Numbered from the stretch's first letter, positions 25,410 through 34,495 are shown. The stretch: 64,000 nt of DNA from Streptomyces chartreusis NRRL 3882 (GCF_900236475.1 NZ_LT963352.1:8217001-8281000), one strand, 5' to 3'. Notes: generated by a model not told the origin, from the letters alone. Made by a program: numbers and translations.

Positions 25410-26047
25410 GTGCAGCCCTCTCAACCGGGTTCCGAAACTGCAGGTCGTTCCTGGGCCGACCTGCTGCGTGACTGCGCCCGCCGAGGCATGCGCGCTCCCG
25501 TCCTCGCCGTCGGCGACGGTGCACTCCGCTTCTGGAAGGCCCTGGCCGAAGTCTTCGCCGTGACCCGCCACCAGAGGTGCTGGGTTCACAAGATCGCCAA
25601 TGTGGCGAACGCGCTGCCGAAGTCCGCCCAGCCTGGTGCGAAGAAGGCCCTGCAGGAGATCTACAACGCCGAAGACCGCGACCACGCTCTCAAGGCCGCC
25701 GCTGCGTTCGCCAAGACCTACGGGGCCAAGTTCCCCAAGGCGGTGAAGAAGATCACCGACGACGTCGACGAGCTGCTGACGTTCTACAAGATCCCGCTGA
25801 GCACTGGATCCACCTACGCACCACGAACCCGATCGAGTCGACCTTCGCCACCGTCCGGCTGCGAACAAAGGTCACGCGAGGTGCCGGCAGCGCGGCCGCC
25901 GCCCTGGCCATGGTCTTCAAGCTCGTCGAGCCCGCGCAGGCCCGCTGGCGGGCGGTGAACGCTCCCCATCGCGTCGCTCTTGTCCGCGCCGGAGCCCGTT
26001 TCGAGGGCGGTCGCCTTGTCGAACGCTCCGGGACCCTCGCGGCGTGA
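25410..26047 (+). pseudogene. IS256-family transposase, truncated and frameshifted
   Basis: The C-terminal two-thirds of a mutator/IS256-type transposase. The first frame reads SWADLLRDCARRGMRAPVLA, GDGALRFWKAL (second catalytic Asp) and HQRCWVHKIANVANALPKS, then LLTFYKIP. At about 25795 one base is missing (CCGCTGAG where CCGGCTGAG is expected), and the reading continues in the next frame as AEHWIHLRTTNPIESTFATV (catalytic Glu) to the natural stop at 26047. The N-terminal part with the first catalytic Asp is gone. No terminal inverted repeats were found. It lies between the cellulase and the MerR gene. Confidence 0.85.
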
Positions 26048-26086
26048 TCGAAGCCGCGAGGATCGCAGCGGCCGTCAGGCGTGGGA

Positions 26087-27040
26087 CTACTGCACGCCGG
26101 ACTGCTGCGGGGTGTGAGCGCGCAGGGCTCCGGTGAACCACGTGAACACTGGTGCCAGGCTGGGCGGGACGGGCCATCCGTTGATGACGGCCAGCAGGTG
26201 CCAGTAGCGTTCCGCGCGGGGGTCGCCAGCGATCTCCAGGCGTGTCAGCAGCCAGTGGCGCAGGTCGGCGTCGTCGGCGCGGCTGAAGGTTTGCGCGTAA
26301 CGGGCGGTAAGGGCGTCGATGACGGGTGCGGCCTCGGCCGAGGCCGGAGCGATGCCGGCATCGAGCGCGCGGCCGACGCTGTCGCGGACGGTCTCGGTGA
26401 GGTCGTGATGCAAGCCGGTGACGTCGCCTTGGGCGCGCTCGGCTGCCTGGTACTGCGCCATGCGACGGACAGCGGCGCGGAAGTCGGGGTCCTGGGTGAG
26501 TTCGGCGAGTTCCACCCAGGCGTCGACCTGATTGGGTTCGGGGTCGTCAGGCAGTTCGGGCATGGCCGAGCGCATCATGTCGACGAAGTCGGCATTGGCG
26601 TCGAACCCGCCGAAGATGTCGTCGATGAAGTCGGTGATGAGGCGTCGGCGTTCGTCGTCGGAGAGCTTGGCAAGCTTGTGCATGAGGTCCATTTCCTCGG
26701 GGGTGGAGCCCCTTTTGGCCACCGCTCGCAGCACCGCGCGCCGCAGTCGGAGGGTGCGGATCTGCACCTCTAGGGCGTCAGCGTGTGCGGCCGCGACCTC
26801 GGGCACCGAGACCTCCCGGTCCAGCACCTGCCGGATGACAGCAAGGTCGATCCCCAGGTCACGCAAGGTGCGTACCAGATCCAGGCGCGCCAGTGCGCCG
26901 ATGTCATAGAGACGGTAGCCAGCCGGGCTGCGGTCCGTCGGCGGCACGATTCCGGTGTCGGAGTAGAACCGAATGGTCTTGACCGTCAGCCCGGTCCGCC
27001 GGGCCAGGGCCCCGATCGTGAAGAGCGTGTCGCCGTCCAT
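26087..27040 (-). CDS. MerR family transcriptional regulator
   Basis: A 317-residue regulator with an N-terminal MerR winged helix (FTIGALARRTGLTVKTIRFYSDTGIV, then GYRLYDIGALARLDLVRTLRDLG) and a dimerisation coiled coil (about 75-115). A long C-terminal helical domain (about 120-310) contains WVELAELTQDPDFRAAVRRM, like the ligand-binding halves of TipA-type or multidrug MerR proteins. Its target is unclear: the neighbours are a transposase fragment and a cellulase remnant. Confidence 0.88.
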   Translation of the reverse strand: MDGDTLFTIGALARRTGLTVKTIRFYSDTGIVPPTDRSPAGYRLYDIGALARLDLVRTLRDLGIDLAVIRQVLDREVSVPEVAAAHADALEVQIRTLRLRRAVLRAVAKRGSTPEEMDLMHKLAKLSDDERRRLITDFIDDIFGGFDANADFVDMMRSAMPELPDDPEPNQVDAWVELAELTQDPDFRAAVRRMAQYQAAERAQGDVTGLHHDLTETVRDSVGRALDAGIAPASAEAAPVIDALTARYAQTFSRADDADLRHWLLTRLEIAGDPRAERYWHLLAVINGWPVPPSLAPVFTWFTGALRAHTPQQSGVQ

Positions 27041-27137
27041 GCCTGCACCTTCGTGCCTCCCCCTACGGGAGACTCAAGCCCAGTCTCCCCGCTGGTGCTT
27101 CCACCTCATTGGGTAGCCAATCCGCAGGTCTCGACAA

Positions 27138-27657
27138 TTACTCCTTCCCGGCGTCGGTGATGTTCTCGGAGAACGGCTCGTTGACGCTTTCGAAGAGCAG
27201 CTTGCGCGGCTCGTCCCGGAACGTGGAGGTGATCTGCCGCCAGGTGGCGTCGAACCGGTCCCTGACCGTGTCATGGTCGGTGGGAAGGTCGTCGATCCAC
27301 TGCCAGGAGTCGTGGTGGACGTTGAGGGCCACGTACAGACCGTCGGCGACGGCCCAGTCCACGATCTGCTTGCCCCGCTGGATGAAGGCCGGGTCGACGG
27401 TGTAGGGGGCGGGGGCGAACCGTGACCGTTCCAGGTGACCGGGATGCGCACGCTGCGGAAGCCCTTCGCCTTCACGGCGTCGAACAGGGCTGTCGTGACA
27501 TGTTGGCGACCACCGCCCTACGGTCGGAGGGGGCCTCCCGCTCGGGCGCGGCGGCCGCGGTCCCACCCCAGGCTAGCTCGAGTACCGCGGCCAGGCCGAG
27601 GAACAGCCCCACGATCCGCCGCAGCGGCGACCCCATGGGGAACGGCCGTGATGTCAT
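27138..27657 (-). pseudogene. GH5 cellulase remnant with signal peptide, multiply broken
   Basis: Reading from 27657, MTSRPFPMGSPLRRIVGLFL...GTAAAAPE is a complete signal peptide. After VVAN the frame breaks at about 27490, where a segment is missing. The family 5 endoglucanase continues in other frames: LFDAVKAKGFRSVRIPVTW, a second shift near 27420, then APYTVDPAFIQRGKQIVDW, LYVALNVHHDSWQW and FESVNEPFSENITDAGKE followed by a stop. The acid/base Glu of NEP is still there; the whole C-terminal half, including the nucleophile, is absent. It marks decay of the cellulolytic locus next to the GH12 gene. Confidence 0.85.
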
Positions 27658-27751
27658 TTCGGGCGGCGCCTTGTACGGGGACCGTCGCGCCGAGGAGTGC
27701 GGAGTGCCGTGGCCGTCGGCGCGCGGTTCCTGCTTGAAGGCTGCCGCGGTG

Positions 27752-29077
27752 TCAGCCCTGGTTGCCCGCGGGCTCAATGCTGCGCAATAGCCGCTCTCCG
27801 GACTCGCGGAGCCGGTTCTTGACCTCGTCGAGTCGCGAGGTGAGCAGGGCGTGATCGCGTTTGCGCCAGGTGCCGGCGACCATCACGGCTTCGATGTTGG
27901 CGATGTCGGCGTGCAGGGCCGTGGCGACCGGGTCGTGTGCCGGCCACAGGTTGAGGGCCCGGGCATCGACGGCGACCAGGTCGGCCTGCATGCCCACCTC
28001 GATCCGGCCGACCCGGTCGGCGAGGCCCAGGGCCTTCGCCCCTTCCACCGTGGCCCAGGTCAGTGCCTGCTTGGCGGTGACCGAAGCGGTGTTGGCGTGC
28101 ATGCCTGTCGTCTGTCGGTGTTGGGCGTGGTCCAGGCTGCGCTGGTGGGCCAGGGCGATGCGGGCGGCCGTGAGGAGCTTGCCGGGTACGGCGGTGTCGA
28201 TGTCGGTGCCCAAGGAGGGCGCCGCGTCCAGGCGTAGCAGTGACCCCGTGATGGGTGTGCCGTGTCCTTGGCCCAGTTCGTTCTCCGGGGTGCTGGTGAA
28301 GGTGACGCCTGCTTCGACGAGCGTCTTGATCCAGTCGTCGGGCAGGTCGATCCCGTGCACGATGTTGGTCAGGGGGCTGAACAGTCCGGCGGCGCGCACG
28401 GCTTCCCAGCCGGGGGACGGTTCTCCGCCGCTTTGGTGCATCGAGACGACGAGGCCGCGTTCCGCGCCGGCGCGGAAATCGGCCAACGCGGTGTCGGGTG
28501 AGGAGTACTGCGGCCCCTGCAGTGCCATGCCCAGGGTGAGGAGGGCGTGGTCGCGGACGGGGCCGTCGAGCAGCCGGTCGATCTCGGTGAGGGGGTGGGG
28601 GGTGTCCGGCGACCGGTAGGGCGTGCCGTGCAGGAAGACGGCGCGGATCCCGGCGTGGGCCAAGCCTTCGACGGCGGCGTCGGCGTGTTCGGGCGAGAGG
28701 GCGTTGTGACACCAGTCGCCGAGGGTCGTCGTTCCGCAGTTGAGCTGGTTCAGTGCGCCGGCGAGGTTGCTGATGTGCATGTCGGACGGGGTGTAGTGCC
28801 CGACGCACTCGCCGTGGAGGTGGGTGAGGTACTGCATCAGCGTCCAGTCGGCGCCCACGGAGCGCAGCGCGGTCTGCCAGGTGTGCAGGTGGGCGTTGAC
28901 CAGGCCGGGGATGACGATGCGGCCGGAGAAGTCGACGACTTCGGCGTCGGGCGCCTCGATGTTCTCGTCCACGGCGGCGATGCGGTCGCCGTCGACCAGG
29001 ATGTCGAGGTGCTCGGCGTCTGGCCGGCCCGGCGTCATCGTGATGACTCGCGCTCCGCGCAGCAGTTTGCGGCTCAT
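27752..29077 (-). CDS. Amidohydrolase family protein (TrzN/AtzA/SAH-deaminase-like)
   Basis: A 441-residue metal-dependent hydrolase. Its metal-binding signature is VNAHLHTWQTAL (HxH near residue 63); a further histidine lies in VSMHQSGGEP, one in IVHGIDLPD, and the conserved Asp region in LGTDIDTA. The C-terminal small beta domain includes GRIEVGMQADLVAVD. Relatives deaminate or dechlorinate heteroaromatic compounds (triazines, adenosyl nucleosides). The start ATG overlaps the stop of the upstream monooxygenase gene by 4 bases, making it the last gene of a four-gene minus-strand operon. Hydrolysis of a ring amine, amide or lactone in that pathway is inferred. Confidence 0.87.
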   Translation of the reverse strand: MSRKLLRGARVITMTPGRPDAEHLDILVDGDRIAAVDENIEAPDAEVVDFSGRIVIPGLVNAHLHTWQTALRSVGADWTLMQYLTHLHGECVGHYTPSDMHISNLAGALNQLNCGTTTLGDWCHNALSPEHADAAVEGLAHAGIRAVFLHGTPYRSPDTPHPLTEIDRLLDGPVRDHALLTLGMALQGPQYSSPDTALADFRAGAERGLVVSMHQSGGEPSPGWEAVRAAGLFSPLTNIVHGIDLPDDWIKTLVEAGVTFTSTPENELGQGHGTPITGSLLRLDAAPSLGTDIDTAVPGKLLTAARIALAHQRSLDHAQHRQTTGMHANTASVTAKQALTWATVEGAKALGLADRVGRIEVGMQADLVAVDARALNLWPAHDPVATALHADIANIEAVMVAGTWRKRDHALLTSRLDEVKNRLRESGERLLRSIEPAGNQG

Positions 29078-30666
29078 GCGGTCGCCCCCGAACCGGAGGA
29101 GGGGTGGCTCTGCTGGGGCATGGTGCGGCTCCTTGCCTGTGGGGTCATCGCCCGGACGGCGGTTTGTGTGGTGCTGAGGAAGTCGCCGGTGGCGATGTGC
29201 CCGATGTAGCCGTCGGGACGGATCAGCAGCAGCGTGTCGCCGGTCAGGCCGTAGGCGCGCCGCAGTGTGTTCTCGGGGTCGGAGAAGGTGAGGCCGTGGG
29301 TGGCGGCCGAGCCGACGGTGAGCCGTTTCAGCTGGGCGCCCGCGGTCGGCCAGGCAAGCTGTTCGAGGGTTCGGGCGGCACCGGTGCCGTAGGCGAGGGC
29401 GGTGAAGCCCGGCCCGCGGAGGACCTCGAACAGCCGGGTCTCGGCGCCGTCGGCGCCGAGCAGTCGGGCGTCCGGGGCGCGGTCACCCACGCGCAGTGTC
29501 CCGGTGCGCATGCCGTCGGCGGGGGCGAGCGGGCCGCCGTAGTAGGTCAGAGTGAGCTGCTGCTCGTCCTTGCCCCGCTTCATGCTCGACGGGTCGAGCT
29601 TGGCGATGCCGCCCCACTTGTCCGTGGACAGGCCCAGGACGCCGGCTGCGATCGGCTGCCGCTCGGCCTCGTAGGTGTCCAGCAGCGCCGGGTCCGCCCC
29701 GGCGAGGACCTGGCCGAGTTTCCAGCCGAGGTTGTAGCCGTCCTGCATGCCGGTGTTCAGGCCCTGGGCGCCGGCCGGGGTGTGGACGTGCGCGGCGTCA
29801 CCGGCGAGGAAGACCCGCCCTCGGCCGTAATTCTCCGCCAGGCGGATGTTGGGCCGGAACACCGACGTCCAGTGGATGTCGTGCAACTGGATGCCCCGGT
29901 TGCGCGTGTGCTGGTGGATCCGCTGGACGATGTCGTCCTTCTTGGCAGGCGGTTCCTCGTCCGGCGTGAGACGGATCATCCACTGGAACATGTCGCTGTC
30001 GGGGAGCGGGCAGGCGCCGATGAACCTGCCGCCCCGGCCGGGCCACATGTGCCACCGGTTGCGGGCCAGACCGGTCACCGAGGCGTCGACGATGAGCATC
30101 CGGTCGCTCTCGTCCGTCGTCCCGACGAAACCGATGCCGAGCTGCTTGCGCACCGTACTGGAACCGCCGTCGGCGCCCACGACGTACCGGGCGACGATCT
30201 CCTCCGTGCCGTCCGCGCCCGCCACCTTGGCGACCACCGTGTCCTCGTCCTGCGTCAGCTCGGTCAGTTCCCTGCCGAACTCGATCTCATGGCCGAGCTC
30301 GCTGAGCCGGGCGTGCAGTGCGCGGTCCGTGCGGAACTGAGGGATCAGCCAGGTGTTCGGGTACGGGACGTCCGGAGTCGCCTCCCTGTGGGTGAACATC
30401 TTCCACGGCACGGCCAGGGGGCCGGCATGGATCCCGAGCTTGGGGTACGTGCTGCCGCCGGCCAGCACGTCGGGCAGGGCACCGAGGTCTTCGAGGACTT
30501 CGAGGCTGCGGGGCTGGACGCCCTTGGCGCGGGAGCCGTCGAAGGCATGGAGAGACCTGTCGACGATCCGTACGTCGAGCCCCCGGCGGACGAGGTCGAT
30601 CGCCAGGGCGGATCCCGAAGGCCCCGCACCGATGACCAGTACGTCGATGACCTGCGGGTCGTTCAT
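29074..30666 (-). CDS. FAD-dependent aromatic monooxygenase (PheA/TfdB family)
   Basis: A 530-residue flavoprotein from ATG 30666, which overlaps the preceding hydrolase stop by 4 bases. It has the FAD motif DVLVIGAGPSGSALA at the N-terminus, YVVGADGGSSTVRKQLG (the DG motif), and RVFLAGDAAHVHTPAGAQGLNTGMQD (GD motif). The C-terminal thioredoxin-like domain (VGDRAPDARLLGADGAETRLFE, LLIRPDGYIGH) is typical of phenol/chlorophenol hydroxylases. These enzymes ortho-hydroxylate phenols with NADPH and O2, giving a catechol or equivalent. That fits the extradiol dioxygenase encoded 4 kb away. Confidence 0.92.
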   Translation of the reverse strand: MNDPQVIDVLVIGAGPSGSALAIDLVRRGLDVRIVDRSLHAFDGSRAKGVQPRSLEVLEDLGALPDVLAGGSTYPKLGIHAGPLAVPWKMFTHREATPDVPYPNTWLIPQFRTDRALHARLSELGHEIEFGRELTELTQDEDTVVAKVAGADGTEEIVARYVVGADGGSSTVRKQLGIGFVGTTDESDRMLIVDASVTGLARNRWHMWPGRGGRFIGACPLPDSDMFQWMIRLTPDEEPPAKKDDIVQRIHQHTRNRGIQLHDIHWTSVFRPNIRLAENYGRGRVFLAGDAAHVHTPAGAQGLNTGMQDGYNLGWKLGQVLAGADPALLDTYEAERQPIAAGVLGLSTDKWGGIAKLDPSSMKRGKDEQQLTLTYYGGPLAPADGMRTGTLRVGDRAPDARLLGADGAETRLFEVLRGPGFTALAYGTGAARTLEQLAWPTAGAQLKRLTVGSAATHGLTFSDPENTLRRAYGLTGDTLLLIRPDGYIGHIATGDFLSTTQTAVRAMTPQARSRTMPQQSHPSSGSGATA

Positions 30667-31568
30667 GAGTCGAGCCTTTCGGCACGTGCGGCCACGAACG
30701 GGACGATCTGATCGGCGACGTGGCGCGGACGTTCGAATGGGGCCATGTGACCGCATCGTGGAATCACATGATGCTCCTGGGGCTTCAGGAGGGCACGAGC
30801 CGCGGAGAGATGGATCAGGGGCGTGACGTTGTCCTCGTCGCCCCACAGGAGCAGTGTGGGAATGCCCAGTGCGCCCGTCTGCCGGAAGAGTTCGTCACGG
30901 CCGGAGAGCGGCAGGTGCTGCAGTGTGTCGAAGACCGCATACAGTGACCCCTCGAAGCGGAAGGCTTCGAGGACCATGTCCGTCAGTTTCGTGCCGAGCT
31001 CGGGGTCGCGGACGTTGTGCCCGAGGTGCCCCTGGAGTATCCGGCGGCCGCGCATCCGGGCCACGACACCGGCCAACAGATCGTTGCGCAGTAGCCGGTG
31101 AGGGTCAGCCGGTCGCGGTTTCGCGAGACCGGCGGGCCCGACGATCGTGAGGGTGGACACCAGTGATGGGTACTGGGCGGCGTAGGTCATGGTGACGACG
31201 GCTCCCATGGAGGTGCCGACGATGTGCAGTGGCTTCGTCGTCAGACCCAGGCGTTCGGTCAGTTCGGCCAGCTGCCGCGCGAAGAGGGCCTCGTCGTATC
31301 GCGCCCGCACCCGGTCCGAGTAGCCGCGGCCGTACGCGCTGCAGGTCAGAGTGCGCAGCCCGCGGGCGTGCAGCTCGGTGACCAGGCCGTCCCAGTAGAA
31401 GAGCGGGATGGTCAGGCCGCCCGCCATCACGACCAGCTCCCCGTCCTCGGGGCCCTTCAGTTCGTAGTGCGTCACGCCGTCGGAGAGTTCGATGAAACTG
31501 CCGCGCAGGGCTTGCCGCGACTCGGGGGTGAGCCGTCGGTCCTCGCCGGAGGCGACGAAGAACTTCAT
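30663..31568 (-). CDS. Alpha/beta hydrolase (meta-cleavage-product hydrolase-like)
   Basis: A 301-residue hydrolase from ATG 31568, with AAGGAG 9 bases upstream. The nucleophile elbow is GTSMGA (about residue 112); the acid is in LLLWGDEDNVTPL and the catalytic His in RCGHMAPFERP. The fold and the cap resemble C-C hydrolases that split ring-opened products of extradiol dioxygenases, and also simple esterases. It is the second gene of the minus-strand operon, 19 bases after the first hydrolase and overlapping the monooxygenase by 4 bases. Confidence 0.85.
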   Translation of the reverse strand: MKFFVASGEDRRLTPESRQALRGSFIELSDGVTHYELKGPEDGELVVMAGGLTIPLFYWDGLVTELHARGLRTLTCSAYGRGYSDRVRARYDEALFARQLAELTERLGLTTKPLHIVGTSMGAVVTMTYAAQYPSLVSTLTIVGPAGLAKPRPADPHRLLRNDLLAGVVARMRGRRILQGHLGHNVRDPELGTKLTDMVLEAFRFEGSLYAVFDTLQHLPLSGRDELFRQTGALGIPTLLLWGDEDNVTPLIHLSAARALLKPQEHHVIPRCGHMAPFERPRHVADQIVPFVAARAERLDS

Positions 31569-31587
31569 GAATCGGGTCTCCTTGACC

Positions 31588-32421
31588 TCAGTGCGTGGGG
31601 GTGTCGGTGGAGGAGAGGAGGAACTTCGCGATCGCGTCCGCGACCCACTGCGGTTCCTCTTCGGGCAGCAGGTGACCGCCATGGGGGTGCAATATCTCCC
31701 TGGCTCCGGGGATGTCGCGGGTGAAGTGCTGGCCGTCGATGCTCGCACTGCGCAGGACCAGCGTGGGCGCCGTGATGCGGGGGATCCGCGCGCTGCGGTC
31801 GGGCTGGTCGGTGTTGCAGAAGTCGACGAAGGCCGAGCGGTTCCCGGGCCGGTTCATGAGCTGGTGGGCGCGGTCCACCATGGCGTCGTCCACGATCGTC
31901 GAGTGCGGGCCGACGCTCGAACGCAGATTGCGCTCGATGGCGCCGCGCGGCATCACGCGCCGCAACACAGGCCGTAGCAGCGGGTTGCGGGCCAGGCGCA
32001 TGCCTGCCGGGATCTCCTTCTCCGGGTACCCCGTGGCGTTGACCAGCACCAGGCCGGTCAGCCGATCCGGATGGTCCAGGGCGAGGTTCCAGGCGATGTT
32101 GCCGCCCAGTGAGTTGCCGGTTACCGCGTAGCGAGGCACCTGCAGCGCCTCCAAGAAGGCCGCCACCGTCGCCGTGTAGGTCGGGATGCGGTAGTCGCGG
32201 TCCTTGCGAGGGCCGGTCAGGCCGAACCCCGGCAGGTCGGGGCGGATGACGTCGAACGACTCCGACAGCAGAGCCGCCGCACGGTCGAAGTGCTGAAGCG
32301 ACGAAGCGCTGCCGTGCAGCAGAACGAGTGCCGGGCCGTGCCCGGCGCGTTTGTAGTGGATCCGCAATCCACCCACCGCGACGAACCGGGAATCGGGCTG
32401 CGGCTCAGACCAGGTGCTCAT
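31588..32421 (-). CDS. Alpha/beta hydrolase, first gene of catabolic operon
   Basis: A 277-residue hydrolase beginning MSTWSEPQPDSRFVAVGG. It has the oxyanion region VLLHGSASSLQHFD, the nucleophile elbow VTGNSLGGNIAWN (Ser near 106) and a C-terminal His in HPHGGHLLPEEEP. It is similar in design to the next gene, so the operon carries two such enzymes with probably different substrates. No ribosome-binding site is visible; the transcript may start just upstream. An inverted repeat with an embedded TTGACA-like -35 lies at 32429-32458, suggesting repressor control. Confidence 0.85.
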   Translation of the reverse strand: MSTWSEPQPDSRFVAVGGLRIHYKRAGHGPALVLLHGSASSLQHFDRAAALLSESFDVIRPDLPGFGLTGPRKDRDYRIPTYTATVAAFLEALQVPRYAVTGNSLGGNIAWNLALDHPDRLTGLVLVNATGYPEKEIPAGMRLARNPLLRPVLRRVMPRGAIERNLRSSVGPHSTIVDDAMVDRAHQLMNRPGNRSAFVDFCNTDQPDRSARIPRITAPTLVLRSASIDGQHFTRDIPGAREILHPHGGHLLPEEEPQWVADAIAKFLLSSTDTPTH

Positions 32422-32428
32422 AATGGAT

Positions 32429-32458
32429 ACACTGTTACCGATAAGGTGATCGTGTCAA
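32429..32458 (-). promoter_or_regulatory. Operator-like inverted repeat and -35 of the hydrolase/monooxygenase operon
   Basis: Arms ACACTGTTACC (32429-32439) and GGTGATCGTGT (32445-32455) pair at 8 of 11 positions across a 5-base centre. The minus-strand TTGACA (32458-32453) overlaps one arm. The start codon is only 8 bases from the other arm. The motif is unrelated to the palindromes of the two plus-strand operons. Confidence 0.5.
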
Positions 32459-32664
32459 GTGCAAGCCGCCGGAAGTCACGGTCTCGCGGCCTGAGGCGTC
32501 GAGCACGCGCTGCGGTAGCGCGCGCCTCGCCCGGGCGGGCGTCCGGAATCGCATGGGATCTGATCCGAGGCGGCCTCGGGCTGCGTCGGTCGGCGGTCAA
32601 CCAGCGTGTTCGGCGGCGCCAGGCGGTCGATGCCGCCTTCGGGTATCGCCGCGGCGGCGGATGA

Positions 32665-33065
32665 GCCACGGGTGCCGAGATCGAGGATGCCTCTCACCCG
32701 GCGACCGTCCTCAACGCCGTCCCCGCCCACGCCGACCTGTACGGCGCGGAGACGTTCGGTCCGGTCTGTGTCGTCGACACCTTCGCCACCGACGACGAGG
32801 CCGTCGCGATGGCCAACGACACGGACCAGGGGCTGACCGCCGGGATCATCACCGAGAACGGCACGCACGGGCTCCTGGTGGCCCGAAGGCTGCGTACCGG
32901 CATGGTCCACATCAACGACCAGTCCGTCGCCGATGATCCCCAGGCGCCGTTCGGTGGTTTCAAGTCCTCGGGCTACGGCCGTTTCGGAGGCCGCTGGGGC
33001 ATCGAGGCTTTCAGAACACCCGTTGGATCACTCTGGCCACCCAGCACGCCTCCTACCCCTTCTGA
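32665..33065 (+). pseudogene. Aldehyde dehydrogenase C-terminal remnant
   Basis: Only the last ~130 residues of a benzaldehyde/vanillin-type aldehyde dehydrogenase remain: LYGAETFGPVCVVDTFATDD, MANDTDQGLTAGIITENG, GMVHINDQSVADDPQAPFGG and FKSSGYGRFGGRWGIEAF. A TGA at 32662 bounds the open part on the left. At about 33010 a one-base loss shifts the frame; the natural ending TRWITLATQHASYPF can be read in the next frame to TGA 33063-33065. The catalytic Cys/Glu half is absent. It sits just upstream of a truncated P450 on the same strand. Confidence 0.85.
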
Positions 33066-33129
33066 AGGTTCGGCCCCGGGCCGGCCTCGTGGGCCGGCCC
33101 GCTGACCACACAGCGGACAGGAACCAAGG

Positions 33130-33822
33130 ATGATCTCGACCACCACACCCGTCTCCGATGTGGACATCTTCGATGACGAGGTGCTCAACGATCCGTACCC
33201 CGTGTACGAAGAGCTGCGCGATCTCGGGGCGGCGGTCTACCTGCCGCGCCACGGCTGCTGGGTACTTCCGCGGTACGCGCAGGTGCGCGCGGCGTTGGGC
33301 GATCACGGGCGGTTCTCCTCGGTCGACAGTGTCGGTCTCGAACCGGCACTGAACGAGCGGCGCCGCGGCGGGGTCCTCGCGTCGGACCCGCCGGAACACG
33401 AGGTGTTGCGCGGTGTCCTGTCCGAAAGCCTGGCGCCGCGCGCCCTCGCCAAGCTGCGGACGGACATCGGCCGCCGGGCCGGAGAACTCGTCGCCCCGCT
33501 CGTGGAGCGCGAAACCTTCGACGTGGTCCGGGACTTGGCCCGGGTGTTCCCCGTGAGCGTCGTCGCCGACCTGATCGGGATGCCCTTGGCGGCACGGGAG
33601 GAGGTGCTGCGGTTCGCCGACGCCGGCCGCGCCGCCTCGGCGGCGGCCAGAAACCGCACAGCTTTCACGGACGTCCCCAGCGTCCGGGGTGAGCTGCTCA
33701 CTTCACTGAAGGCGCCGTGCGCCGTCACCCTCCTGTCGGGGACGCGATCGGCGCCTGCTTCACCGGCCGCTCGGTTACCCTCCGGCCGAGCTCGTCGTTC
33801 CCTGCGTAGGAGTGGTCGGTGA
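33130..33822 (+). pseudogene. Cytochrome P450 N-terminal remnant
   Basis: The frame opens normally with MISTTTPVSDVDIFDDEVLN and matches the first ~175 residues of a CYP199-like P450 (YLPRHGCWVLPRYAQVRAAL, ASDPPEHEVLRGVLSESLAP, VADLIGMPLAAREEVLRFAD). After about residue 190 the similarity stops and the reading ends at 33822. The oxygen-binding helix, ExxR and haem-Cys loop are all missing, so the product cannot hold haem. Its end overlaps the convergent TetR gene by 48 bases. Compare the intact P450 at 43085, of the same broad type. Confidence 0.8.
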
Positions 33823-34455
33823 GGCGGGGTCGGGAAGGGGGCGCCGGGCGACCTCGTGGGCGTCGTCCGGCGGGACGCCCAGCATGCGCAGAACCATCTC
33901 GGCCAGGTTGACCGCGGCCTGGTCACCGTCCACGTCGGGGCGGGCGAACCTCAGCTCCGCAAGGGAGAGCAGGGTGCCGCCGAGTGCGGACAGGGCGACC
34001 GCCGGGTCGACGGGGGGGAAGCGGCCGGAGGCGAGGCCGGCCTCGAGGTCGCGCAGTGCCCGCCGGGCCAGTCCGTTGTCCGAGTGGATGTGACCGAGGC
34101 CGCGGCGGCGCAGGACCTGCATCAACTCGGGGTGGGAGTCGGCCATGCGGGCGCTGAGCCGGAAGCCCGCCGCGACGAGTTCGGCCGGATCGTCGATCCC
34201 CGCAAGGCGCTCGTCGAAGTTCTGGCCGAACTCCTCCAGAGCGTCCACCACCGCTGCCTCGAACAGCTCCGTCTTCGACTCGAAGTGGTTGTAGAAGGAG
34301 CCGAAACCGACGTCCGCACGCTCCGCGATCGCCTGGATGCTGGCGCTGGTGTCCCCGGTCTCGGCGAGGATCTGCCGGGCGGCGTGGATGAGCGCGCGAC
34401 GGGTCTCGGCGCGGCGCCGCTCGAACCGGTTGCTGGGTGGGGCTGACGTAGGCAT
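33775..34455 (-). CDS. TetR family regulator, candidate repressor of the aromatic regulon
   Basis: A 226-residue regulator. The helix-turn-helix is at about residues 19-66 (TRRALIHAARQILAETGDTS, ASIQAIAERADVGFGSFYNHFESKTELF). The C-terminal domain has EFGQNFDERLAGIDDPAELVAAGFRLSARMADSHPELMQVLRRRG, a pattern of actinobacterial TetR proteins beside catabolic operons. It is divergent from the extradiol dioxygenase operon. The 135-base gap contains the perfect palindrome TGATGAATTCATCA at 34496, 41 bases upstream of its own start, so it probably represses both itself and the operon, and through matching sites the P450 operon at 43085. Confidence 0.88.
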   Translation of the reverse strand: MPTSAPPSNRFERRRAETRRALIHAARQILAETGDTSASIQAIAERADVGFGSFYNHFESKTELFEAAVVDALEEFGQNFDERLAGIDDPAELVAAGFRLSARMADSHPELMQVLRRRGLGHIHSDNGLARRALRDLEAGLASGRFPPVDPAVALSALGGTLLSLAELRFARPDVDGDQAAVNLAEMVLRMLGVPPDDAHEVARRPLPDPASPTTPTQGTTSSAGG

Positions 34456-34495
34456 GCGCAGAGTTTAACCGCAGGAGCGATGGCGGCAGCAGCTC

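Noticed and set aside
29104..30711. Long plus-strand open frame across the PheA/TfdB monooxygenase
   Set aside because: It is the mirror of a clear flavoprotein gene; its translation is rich in Gly/Arg/Ala/Glu with no motif, typical of antisense frames in high-GC DNA.
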